Shown piece after piece: positions 7,453 to 12,349 of a stretch of DNA of 12,349 bases; position 1 is the first letter of the stretch; every line of letters starts with the position of its first letter. This DNA comes from Alphaproteobacteria bacterium. Lineage in GTDB: Bacteria > Pseudomonadota > Alphaproteobacteria > Rhodobacterales > Rhodobacteraceae. Below the pieces are notes generated by a model, which was not told where the DNA came from, ran no database searches, and was given only the letters and a program-made list of their open reading frames with translations. The position numbers and the translations under genes were made by a program. Location of the stretch: contig JAUHZL010000043.1 in NCBI GenBank assembly GCA_030425945.1, forward strand, positions 1 through 12,349. The letters run 5' to 3'.

Positions 7453-7802
7453 AACCCTACAAGGGCTATACCGCGCGGGTCGCCTTCGATGAGGACGCCC
7501 TCGTCTTTCACGGCGAAGTCCTCGGGATCCGGGACGTGATCACCTTCGAGGCCGCCACCGCCGCCGACTTGCGGCAGGCCTTCCACGACAGCGTGGACGA
7601 CTACCTTGCGTGGAGCGCCGAGGAGGGTCTGGAACCGGACAAGCCGTTCTCTGGGACCTTGTCGCTGCGGGCCTCGCCGGAGTTGCATCGCCGGATGGCG
7701 AGTGCCGCGGCCCGTCAGGCCAAGTCCCTCAACCAGTGGATCGTCGAGGCGCTGGACGCCCGCGCGACCGAGGACCTCGACGCGCCGAGCCAGATCGGCT
7801 GA
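7449..7802 (+). CDS. hicB: HicB-family antitoxin with ribbon-helix-helix-like C-terminus
   Basis: This 117-aa antitoxin neutralises HicA and probably represses the module. Residues 3-65 form the HicB partial-RNase-H-like domain (YKGYTARVAFDEDALVFHGEV, FEAATAADLRQAFHDSVDDYL). Residues 69-105 form an Arc/RHH-type DNA-binding segment (GTLSLRASPELHRRM, SLNQWIVEALD). The frame is open upstream, but the ATG at 7449 gives the family N-terminus and the ATGA overlap with hicA, so translation is coupled. It stops 21 bp before the distal direct repeat. The presence of an RHH domain is what makes the GGTATC-N7-GATACC palindrome at 7107-7125 a plausible operator. Confidence 0.94.
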   Translation: MKPYKGYTARVAFDEDALVFHGEVLGIRDVITFEAATAADLRQAFHDSVDDYLAWSAEEGLEPDKPFSGTLSLRASPELHRRMASAAARQAKSLNQWIVEALDARATEDLDAPSQIG

Positions 7803-7823
7803 CGCAGACGCGTCCCGGACAGC

Positions 7824-7844
7824 GGCGGAGGGGAGTTTCATGCG
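7824..7844 (+). repeat. 21-bp direct repeat, distal copy (orphan mccB start at the DUF1311 stop)
   Basis: This is an exact copy of 7075-7095. On the minus strand it holds the DUF1311 TGA (7840-7838) overlapped with an ATG and the first six mccB codons. The sequence beyond it (GGAGG at 7855-7851) is what would be expected upstream of mccB before the insertion. I read this copy as the ancestral left side of the junction. Confidence 0.97.
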
Positions 7845-8332
7845 CCGTCGCCTCCGGTTTCGAGGTAGATTGCCTGTTCGGCGGTCAGGCGCAGGTGGCA
7901 GCCGGCGCGGGCGGGTCCGGCGCCGGTGCCGCCGCCCCAGCCCGCGGCCTCGTAGGCGCAGGTGGTGTCGCGGAAGGCGATCCAGGCGCGCTGCATGTCG
8001 CGCAAGGCCTCCCCCCGGGTGGGTGCCCCGGCGGGCAGGCCGCTGTCGCGGTCGAAGGCCTCGGCCCGGTCGCGCGCGGCGCGGTAGGCGGCGTTGAGCC
8101 GGTCGTCCCAGAGATCGGCCTCGCGCGACCGGCAGGCGCTTTCGACCACGGTCGCGTAGCCGTTCGCGGCAAGGCAGGCATCGGCGGCCAGCCCGACGCA
8201 GGCGCGCATCGCGGGCCCGTCCCCGGCCGCGGCGAGGCAGGCCGTCAGCGGGGCCGGGTCGAAATCGAGGTCCTGCGCGGCGGCAGGGGCGGCGAGGCAG
8301 AGCGCGGCGAGCGCGCAGGTCAGGCGGATCAT
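7838..8332 (-). CDS. Exported DUF1311/LprI-like protein
   Basis: This 164-aa protein has a signal peptide (residues 1-20, IRLTCALAALCLAAPAAAQ, cleavage after AAAQ). The rest resembles the DUF1311/LprI N-terminal-like family: WDDRLNAAYRAARDRA (75-90), MQRAWIAFRDTTCAYEAA (113-130) and the closing CHLRLTAEQAIYLE. The mature part has six cysteines (32, 45, 53, 67, 125, 145), enough for three disulfides, consistent with the periplasm. Mycobacterial LprI is a lysozyme inhibitor. For this relative the function is unknown. The start at 8332 is set by the signal peptide and by an ATGA overlap with the upstream small gene; the open frame extends to 8455 only as low-complexity sequence. Its stop overlaps the orphan mccB start, showing that mccB was once coupled to it. 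Confidence 0.85.
   Translation of the reverse strand: MIRLTCALAALCLAAPAAAQDLDFDPAPLTACLAAAGDGPAMRACVGLAADACLAANGYATVVESACRSREADLWDDRLNAAYRAARDRAEAFDRDSGLPAGAPTRGEALRDMQRAWIAFRDTTCAYEAAGWGGGTGAGPARAGCHLRLTAEQAIYLETGGDGA
7851..7855 (-). promoter_or_regulatory. Ancestral mccB ribosome-binding site, now orphaned
   Basis: GGAGG on the minus strand lies 9 nt before the ATG of the distal repeat copy, within the last codons of DUF1311. It is a better spaced site than the AAGAGGG now in front of mccB. It supports the reading that mccB originally began here. Confidence 0.65.
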
Positions 8333-8622
8333 GCGCCGTCTCCTTGTCCGTGCCGGGCCGTCAGCGCGCGGCCGTCCGGTCCGATCTCCCAGGTGCGGGC
8401 CGAGGCCCCGGTGCCGCAGGCCACCACCAGCCAGACCGGCCCGCTGCCCGGCCACGCCCGGCAGTCGGTCGGGGCGGCGTCGGGCACGGCGGCGACGTAG
8501 CGCGCGGCATAGGCGGTGATCACGTCGCTTTCGGTCAGCGGGTCGTGCCTGGTCCCGGCGATCAGGCCGAGGCCGAGCGCCAGCGCCCCGGCGGGCAGGA
8601 GGGCGCGGGCGAGGCCCCTCAC
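8329..8622 (-). CDS. Small exported or membrane-anchored protein of unknown function
   Basis: This 97-aa protein has a hydrophobic N-terminal segment (about 6-23, ARALLPAGALALGLGLIAG) that could be a signal peptide or anchor. A short soluble part follows with two cysteines (54 and 69). I recognise no family. It begins with GTG (8622-8620), overlapping the ivd stop as GTGA, and ends in an ATGA overlap with DUF1311. It is thus translationally locked between an isovaleryl-CoA dehydrogenase and an exported protein. The exact couplings are the main evidence that it is real. Confidence 0.68.
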   Translation of the reverse strand: MRGLARALLPAGALALGLGLIAGTRHDPLTESDVITAYAARYVAAVPDAAPTDCRAWPGSGPVWLVVACGTGASARTWEIGPDGRALTARHGQGDGA

Positions 8623-9782
8623 CCCATCGCCCCCATCAGTTCGCGGCCGACCAGCATCCGCCGGATCTCGGAGGTGCCCGCGCCGATCTCCATCAGCTTG
8701 GCGTCGCGGAAGAGGCGGCTCACCGGGCTGTCGGACAGGAAGCCCGCGCCGCCCATCGCCTGCACCGCCTGGTGGGCCTGCTTCATCGCCTCCTCGGAGG
8801 CATAGAGGCAGCAGGCCGCCGCGTCCTGCCGGGTGATCTCGCCCCGGTCGCAGGCCTTGGCGGCCTCGTAGACATAGGCGCGGGCCGAGTTCATCGCGGT
8901 GTACATGTCCGCGATCTTGCCCTGCATCAGCTGGAAGTTCCCGATCGGCTGGCCGAACTGCTTGCGGGTGGCGAGGTAGGGCATGATCTCGTCGAGGCAG
9001 GCGGCCATGATGCCGGTGCCGATGCCCGCCAGCACCACGCGCTCGTAATCGAGGCCGGACATCAGGACGCGGACGCCGCGCCCCTCCTCGCCCAGCACGT
9101 TCTCGAAGGGCACCTCGACATCGTCGAAGATCAGCTCGGCCGTGTTCGAGCCGCGCATCCCCAGCTTGTCGAAATGGGGGGAGGTGCTGAAGCCTTTCAT
9201 CGTCTTCTCGATCAGGAAGGCGGTGATCCCTTTGCTGCCCGCCGCCGGGTCGGTCTTGGCATAGACCACCAGCGTGTCGGCGTCGGGGCCGTTGGTGATC
9301 CAGTATTTCGTCCCGTTCAGCCGGTAGTGGTCGTTGCGCTTCTCGGCCTTCAGCTTCATCGAGACGACATCGCTGCCCGCGCCCGCCTCGGACATGGCCA
9401 GCGCGCCGACGTGCTCGCCCGAGACGAGGCCGGGCAGGTACTGGCGCTTCTGTGCCTCGGTGCCGTTCAGGCGGATCTGGTTGACGCAGAGATTCGAGTG
9501 CGCGCCGTAGCTGAGCGAGACGCTGGCCGAGGCGCGGGCGATCTCCTCGGTGGCGATCACATGGGCGAGGTAGCCCATGCCCGCGCCGCCGTACTCTTCC
9601 TCGACGGTGATGCCGAGCAGGCCCAGCTCACCCATCTCGCGCCAGAGCTCGGCGGGAAAGACGTTGTCGCGGTCGATGGCCTGCGCCATCGGGCGGACCC
9701 GCTCCTGCGCCCAGGCGTGGACCATGTCGCGGAGCGCGTTGACCTCGTCGCCCAGATCGAACCGCATGCTGGCGTGGAACAT
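8619..9782 (-). CDS. ivd: Isovaleryl-CoA dehydrogenase
   Basis: This 387-aa acyl-CoA dehydrogenase oxidises isovaleryl-CoA to 3-methylcrotonyl-CoA, passing electrons from FAD to ETF. Visible features are SYGAHSNLCVNQI (91-103), the FAD/substrate segment ALAMSEAGAGSD (128-138), YWITNGPDADTLVVYAKT (160-177) and the C-terminal EIGAGTSEIRRMLVGREL. The glutamate E247 in GLDYERVVLAG sits at the position of the isovaleryl-type catalytic base, which separates it from the short/medium-chain enzymes that use a glutamate near the C-terminus. The start ATG (9782-9780) has a GGGAGGGAGAGGG tract just upstream; ATG at codon 6 is an alternative. It is the first gene of the liu operon, preceded by a promoter and operator candidate, and its stop overlaps the next start. 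Confidence 0.97.
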   Translation of the reverse strand: MFHASMRFDLGDEVNALRDMVHAWAQERVRPMAQAIDRDNVFPAELWREMGELGLLGITVEEEYGGAGMGYLAHVIATEEIARASASVSLSYGAHSNLCVNQIRLNGTEAQKRQYLPGLVSGEHVGALAMSEAGAGSDVVSMKLKAEKRNDHYRLNGTKYWITNGPDADTLVVYAKTDPAAGSKGITAFLIEKTMKGFSTSPHFDKLGMRGSNTAELIFDDVEVPFENVLGEEGRGVRVLMSGLDYERVVLAGIGTGIMAACLDEIMPYLATRKQFGQPIGNFQLMQGKIADMYTAMNSARAYVYEAAKACDRGEITRQDAAACCLYASEEAMKQAHQAVQAMGGAGFLSDSPVSRLFRDAKLMEIGAGTSEIRRMLVGRELMGAMG

Positions 9783-9803
9783 CGCGCCCTCTCCCTCCCG
9801 TTA

Positions 9804-9819
9804 TTGAACGCTTGTTCAA
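9804..9819. promoter_or_regulatory. Operator-like palindrome at the ivd transcription start
   Basis: TTGAACGCTTGTTCAA is a 16-bp element with perfect 6-bp arms (TTGAAC, GTTCAA) and a 4-nt centre. It directly abuts the -10 box, covers the expected start site and precedes the ivd Shine-Dalgarno. That is a repressor position. The shape resembles TetR-family operators that control acyl-CoA metabolism (FadR/PsrA/LiuQ-like). No regulator gene is in the window, so the identity of the protein is inference. Confidence 0.6.
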
Positions 9820-9848
9820 ATACTACGGAGCGGGCGGCGTTGCGTCAA
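9820..9848 (-). promoter_or_regulatory. Sigma70-like promoter of the ivd/liu operon
   Basis: On the minus strand a TTGACG -35 box (9848-9843) and a TAGTAT -10 box (9825-9820) are separated by exactly 17 bp. They lie about 40-65 bp ahead of the ivd ATG. The predicted transcription start falls near 9813, inside the palindrome at 9804-9819. The boxes match consensus well for a GC-rich genome. No experimental start is known. Confidence 0.6.
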
Positions 9849-9864
9849 TCGGGATCGCGCGGGC

Positions 9865-9888
9865 GGCTCAGGCGGTGGCTCAGGCGGT
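9865..9888 (+). repeat. 12-bp tandem duplication spanning the aminotransferase stop
   Basis: GGCTCAGGCGGT occurs twice head to tail (9865-9876, 9877-9888). On the minus strand this reads ACC GCC TGA GCC twice, so the aminotransferase stop is followed by a second in-frame TGA four codons later. It is probably a replication-slippage duplication with no effect on the protein. Confidence 0.9.
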
Positions 9889-11088
9889 GGCGCGGGCCTG
9901 CCAGACCGCGCCCACCTCGGCGCGCAGGATGCGGGCGATCTGGGCGCAGTCCTCCAGCGAGAAGGTCAGCGGCAGACGCATGTCCAGCAGCCCCGCCAGC
10001 ACCGCGTCGGTGCGCGGCAGGCGCGGCGGGGCGGCGTAGCGCCAGTGGGCATAGCGCGAGGTGAAGCCCGCCGGGTGGTCGGCACCGAACCATTTCAGTT
10101 CGACCCCGCGCGCGGCGGCGCGGGCGACGACCTCGGAAATCGCGTCGTTCGCCCAGCCCGCGAGGCGGAACTGGAAGGACGAGGCCACGAATCCCTCGCG
10201 CGCCGGGCGGCGGATCAGGGTCAGGCCGGGGGTGTCCTTCAGCCCCTCCTCCAGCACGCGGTAGCGCGCGTTCCAGCGCCGGGCCTGCTCGGCCAGCCGC
10301 GCCAGTTGCGGGCGCAGGATCGCCGCGCGCAGGTGGTCCATCCGGCCCGAGACGTTGGGCACGTCGAGCTTCAGCCGCTCGAACACCTCGGGCGGCGGGG
10401 CCGCGCCGTGACGCTCGTAGAGCATGTAGCTGCCCGACAGCAGCACCATGCGCGCGGCCAGCTCCGGGTCGTCGGTGATCAGCAGGCCGCCCTCGCCCGA
10501 GTTCATGTGCTTGTAGGTCTGGGTCGAGAAGGCCCCGATCCGGCCCCAGCGCCCGGTGGGCGTGCCGTCCCAGTCCGCCCCCATGGTGTGGGCGCAATCC
10601 TCGATCACCGTGACCCCCTCGGCATCGCAGAGCCGCATCAGGGCCGCCATGTCGCAGATATGGCCGCGCATGTGCGACAGCATCAGGATCGGCGCGCGGG
10701 TCTCGGCGATGCGCGCGGCGAGGTGGTCGAGGTCGATCACGAGGTCCTCGGTCACCTCGACGAAGTCCGGTGTCGCGCCGACCGCGGCGATGGCCCCCGG
10801 CACCGGGGCCAGCGTGAAAGCGTTGGTCAGCACCGTGACCCCCGGCCCCGCGCCCAGGGCGCGCAGTGCGCAGCCCAGCGCATAGCCCCCCGAGGCCACG
10901 GCGAGGCAGTAGCGCGCCCCGGTGGCGCGGGCGAACTCCTGTTCCAGCAGGGCGGTTTCACCGATCTCGCCCGCGGCGAGGTTGTAGCGGTGCAGCCGGC
11001 CCGAGCGCAGCACGGCCAGGGCCGCGGCGATCCCGTCCTCTGGGATCGGCTCCTGCTGGGTGAAGCTGCCGGTGAAACGCTCGCTCAT
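9880..11088 (-). CDS. DegT/DnrJ/EryC1/StrS-family PLP aminotransferase
   Basis: This 402-aa fold-type I PLP enzyme belongs to the sugar-aminotransferase-like DegT family, of usual length. Visible landmarks are ASGGYALGCALRALG (65-79), the PLP-ring region VIEDCAHTMGA (161-171) with Asp164, and the Schiff-base segment GAFSTQTYKHMNSGEGG (185-201) with Lys193. Members transfer an amino group to keto-sugars, or act as dehydratases when the lysine is lost; here it is kept. There is no nucleotide-sugar gene in view, so the substrate is unknown. The start ATG at 11088 has only a weak Shine-Dalgarno-like GGGGC. It lies 97 bp upstream of ivd with no visible terminator between, so readthrough into liu is possible, although ivd has its own promoter. 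Functional connection to leucine catabolism is not evident. Confidence 0.9.
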   Translation of the reverse strand: MSERFTGSFTQQEPIPEDGIAAALAVLRSGRLHRYNLAAGEIGETALLEQEFARATGARYCLAVASGGYALGCALRALGAGPGVTVLTNAFTLAPVPGAIAAVGATPDFVEVTEDLVIDLDHLAARIAETRAPILMLSHMRGHICDMAALMRLCDAEGVTVIEDCAHTMGADWDGTPTGRWGRIGAFSTQTYKHMNSGEGGLLITDDPELAARMVLLSGSYMLYERHGAAPPPEVFERLKLDVPNVSGRMDHLRAAILRPQLARLAEQARRWNARYRVLEEGLKDTPGLTLIRRPAREGFVASSFQFRLAGWANDAISEVVARAAARGVELKWFGADHPAGFTSRYAHWRYAAPPRLPRTDAVLAGLLDMRLPLTFSLEDCAQIARILRAEVGAVWQARATA

Positions 11089-11102
11089 GCTCTGCCCCGT
11101 TC

Positions 11103-11114
11103 TCGGTCGACCGA
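11103..11114. promoter_or_regulatory. 12-bp palindrome upstream of the aminotransferase
   Basis: TCGGTCGACCGA is a perfect 12-bp palindrome 15 bp before the aminotransferase start. It could be an operator, but I see no convincing -35/-10 pair around it. Short GC-rich palindromes also occur by chance. Confidence 0.3.
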
Positions 11115-11203
11115 AAGAGTGGGGCGCAGGGGCGGGGTCGTCAATGCGGGGGGCGCCGCGCCGTTGGGGCAGAACCGCACAGGGGGCGTGTCGGCGCGGA
11201 CAG

Positions 11204-11227
11204 GGGACCCGCCCGCAGGCGGGTCCC
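11204..11227 (-). terminator. Strong hairpin after the PPC-repeat gene
   Basis: GGGACCCGCC (11204-11213), loop CGCA, GGCGGGTCCC (11218-11227) form a perfect 10-bp GC-rich stem, 23 nt past the stop of the PPC-repeat gene. There is no T-rich tract after it on the minus strand, so it may act as a weak or assisted terminator, or as a 3'-end stabiliser. Confidence 0.6.
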
Positions 11228-11250
11228 GGGCGGCGCTGGGCGCGCCGGTC

Positions 11251-12349
11251 TCAGTTGGCGCGCACGTAGCGCTCGATGGCGACGCGGATGCGGCCGGAGG
11301 TGCCCGAGTCGGCGCCGCCGACCTGGCTGACCGCCAGCAGGTAGGTGCCGGTCGAGACCCGGGCGGCCAGCATCGAGTCGAGCGTTTCCGGCCCGCCGTC
11401 GTCGTTGTAGCCGACCTGCCGGCCGAGATCGTCGAAGAGGGTCAGGACCGGGTCGATCTGGTCCAGCGCGATGGCGTCGATCACCACCAGCGACTCGCCC
11501 CAGATGTCGAACTTGATCCACTGCGCCGCGTCCCCGACCCGGGTGTCGGCGCGCAGGCGGTTCTGCAACTCGCCCAGGTCCTCGATCGGGTGGCTGCCGT
11601 CGAGCGGCGGCGCGGCCTCGGCCCGGTCGTAGAGCCCGGCCAGGTAATCGGCCTCCGAGAAGGAGGTGACCGCCAGCGTGATCGGCAGCGCGGTGTCGTT
11701 CAGCGCCCGCACCCCGATGCAATAGGTGCCGGGGGCGAGGCCGTCGGTCATGTCGATCCGGCTGTTCAGCCCGTCGAAGTCGTCGTTCTCGGCGATCAGC
11801 AGGCCGTTGGCATCGTAGAGCGTGATGACCGGATCGGCGTCGGCGTTGGTGGCGGTGATCGACAGGCTCTGGGTGCCCGCCAGGTCGAAACGGTAGAAGG
11901 GGGTGTCGTCCACCGAGCCGGTCATCTCGATCCCGGAGGCGAGGCTGCCGTCGATCGGCCCCATGCCCAGCGTCGTCGCGGGCGTGTTGGCGGTGCAGCC
12001 GGTGTTGTCCTCGGTGATCATGCCGCCATCGGTCAGGGCCGGGTGTTCGAGCCGCCCGACACGCACCTCGGCGGTGACCGGCGAGCCCTCGATCCCGCGC
12101 GTCACGAGGCAGTAGCTGCCGGGGGCGAGGTTCGCCTCGGCCCGCGACGCCAGCCCGCCGCCGCCGTCGTCGTCGCTGAGCAGCAACATGCCCCCGGCGG
12201 TGTAGAGTTCGATCACGGTGTCCTGTCCGGGCTGCGGCATCGCCTCGACGCGCACGTCGAGCGGTTGCGAGGTCGAGAACAGGCTGACGATGGCCTCGTT
12301 GCTGCCCGCGAAGCCGCCGCCGTCGAAGGCCTGCGCCGAGGTCGCGATG
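11251..12349 (-). CDS. Secreted protein with three PPC-like beta-sandwich repeats, 5' end outside the window
   Basis: The frame is open from the right edge to TGA at 11253-11251, giving 365 visible residues. The first ones, IATSAQA followed by FDGGGF, look like the end of a signal peptide, so only the extreme N-terminus is missing. A GTG at 12255 is internal, not the start. Three units resemble bacterial pre-peptidase C-terminal domains, at about residues 43-83, 172-214 and 299-340. Each has an IxLY/LTLF strand, an acidic loop (LSDDDGGG, AENDDFDG, GYNDDGG) and a closing PGSYC, PGTYC or TGTYL. Such domains usually accompany secreted proteases or occur alone in exported proteins. No protease motif is present here, so enzymatic activity is not indicated. 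Likely periplasmic or extracellular; function unknown. A hairpin follows the gene. Confidence 0.83.
   Translation of the reverse strand, partial: IATSAQAFDGGGFAGSNEAIVSLFSTSQPLDVRVEAMPQPGQDTVIELYTAGGMLLLSDDDGGGGLASRAEANLAPGSYCLVTRGIEGSPVTAEVRVGRLEHPALTDGGMITEDNTGCTANTPATTLGMGPIDGSLASGIEMTGSVDDTPFYRFDLAGTQSLSITATNADADPVITLYDANGLLIAENDDFDGLNSRIDMTDGLAPGTYCIGVRALNDTALPITLAVTSFSEADYLAGLYDRAEAAPPLDGSHPIEDLGELQNRLRADTRVGDAAQWIKFDIWGESLVVIDAIALDQIDPVLTLFDDLGRQVGYNDDGGPETLDSMLAARVSTGTYLLAVSQVGGADSGTSGRIRVAIERYVRAN

Larger units (their letters stand above)
7096..7823 (+). mobile_element. Inserted hicAB cassette bounded by direct repeats
   Basis: These 728 bp between the two repeat copies hold only a promoter region, hicA and hicB, on the strand opposite the operon. 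The leader at 7096-7194 is visibly less GC-rich than its surroundings. No transposase or integrase is present, and I see no terminal inverted repeats when comparing GCCCTCTTGACGG at the left end with the complement of the right end (GCTGTCCGGGACG). A 21-bp duplication is longer than typical insertion-sequence target duplications. The mechanism is therefore open: site-specific element with a carried att-like site, repair-associated capture, or a non-autonomous element. Removing one repeat copy plus the insert would restore a DUF1311/mccB ATGA junction, which is the main evidence for insertion. Confidence 0.8.
7089..7841 (-). other. Antisense open frame from the orphan mccB start, ending ATGA on mccB
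   Basis: The distal copy of the 21-bp repeat keeps an ATG (7841-7839) with GGAGG 9 nt upstream. It overlaps the DUF1311 stop as ATGA, exactly the signals mccB once had. From it a 250-codon frame runs through the whole insert on the strand opposite hicAB. It starts MKLPSA like mccB and stops at TGA (7091-7089), which overlaps the present mccB ATG. The encoded sequence resembles no family I know and is mostly the complement of hicB and hicA. Long antisense frames are common at this GC content, so I do not call a functional protein. Translation of it could nevertheless carry ribosomes from DUF1311 to mccB. Confidence 0.25.

Noticed and set aside
7096..7823. hicAB insert as a classical insertion sequence or integron cassette
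   Set aside because: No transposase or integrase, no terminal inverted repeats and no attC-like structure seen; only the 21-bp direct repeats are supported.
8333..8455. Longer start for the DUF1311 protein at 8455
   Set aside because: It would bury a clear signal peptide behind 41 arginine/glycine-rich residues; the ATG at 8332 gives the signal peptide and an ATGA overlap.
8772..10064. Plus-strand frame opposite ivd and the aminotransferase end
   Set aside because: Shadow frame crossing the ivd promoter; no family resemblance.
12253..12255. GTG at 12255 as the start of the PPC-repeat protein
   Set aside because: The frame continues upstream to the window edge with sensible sequence including a signal-peptide-like end, so the gene is simply cut by the window.
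1..12349. CRISPR arrays, tRNA or rRNA genes
   Set aside because: No spaced repeat array, no tRNA-like cloverleaf and no rRNA-like conserved stretch was recognised on either strand.

Overview
The window is very GC-rich, with tightly packed genes that often overlap by 4 bp (ATGA/GTGA). All genes but two lie on the minus strand. The protein families and their order suggest an alphaproteobacterium, most likely a Rhodobacterales (Paracoccaceae/Roseobacteraceae) member. That assignment rests on pattern recognition, not on a database search.

Reading in the direction of transcription (high to low coordinates): (i) 12349-11251 is the nearly complete 3' part of a gene for a secreted protein with three pre-peptidase C-terminal-like repeats, followed by a strong hairpin. 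(ii) 11088-9880 is a DegT/DnrJ/EryC1/StrS-family PLP aminotransferase. (iii) From 9782 down to 90 runs a leucine/isovalerate (liu) catabolic operon. It encodes isovaleryl-CoA dehydrogenase (ivd), two small exported proteins, methylcrotonyl-CoA carboxylase beta (mccB), a SnoaL-like/nitronate-monooxygenase-like fusion, methylcrotonyl-CoA carboxylase alpha (mccA), HMG-CoA lyase (hmgL), methylglutaconyl-CoA hydratase (liuC) and a small membrane protein. Together the enzymes convert isovaleryl-CoA through 3-methylcrotonyl-CoA, 3-methylglutaconyl-CoA and HMG-CoA to acetoacetate and acetyl-CoA. Only the upstream transamination and keto-acid oxidation steps are missing. A sigma70-like promoter overlapping a perfect TTGAAC-N4-GTTCAA palindrome precedes ivd.

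The most striking feature is a hicA-hicB toxin-antitoxin module on the plus strand, inside this operon between the DUF1311 gene and mccB. It sits between two exact 21-bp direct repeats (7075-7095 and 7824-7844), each containing the start region of mccB (ATG plus the codons for MKLPSA). The distal copy still follows the old GGAGG ribosome-binding site and still overlaps the DUF1311 stop as ATGA. This indicates insertion of a roughly 0.73-kb two-gene cassette exactly at a former DUF1311/mccB junction, with duplication of 21 bp so that both genes stay intact. The strand opposite hicAB is open from the orphan mccB start to an ATGA overlap with the present mccB start, so translational coupling may persist through the insert. 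The hic promoter region carries a GGTATC-N7-GATACC palindrome immediately upstream of mccB, so the antitoxin might also influence leucine catabolism (inference).

No rRNA, tRNA, CRISPR array, transposase or integrase is visible. No stretch longer than 300 bases lacks a gene.
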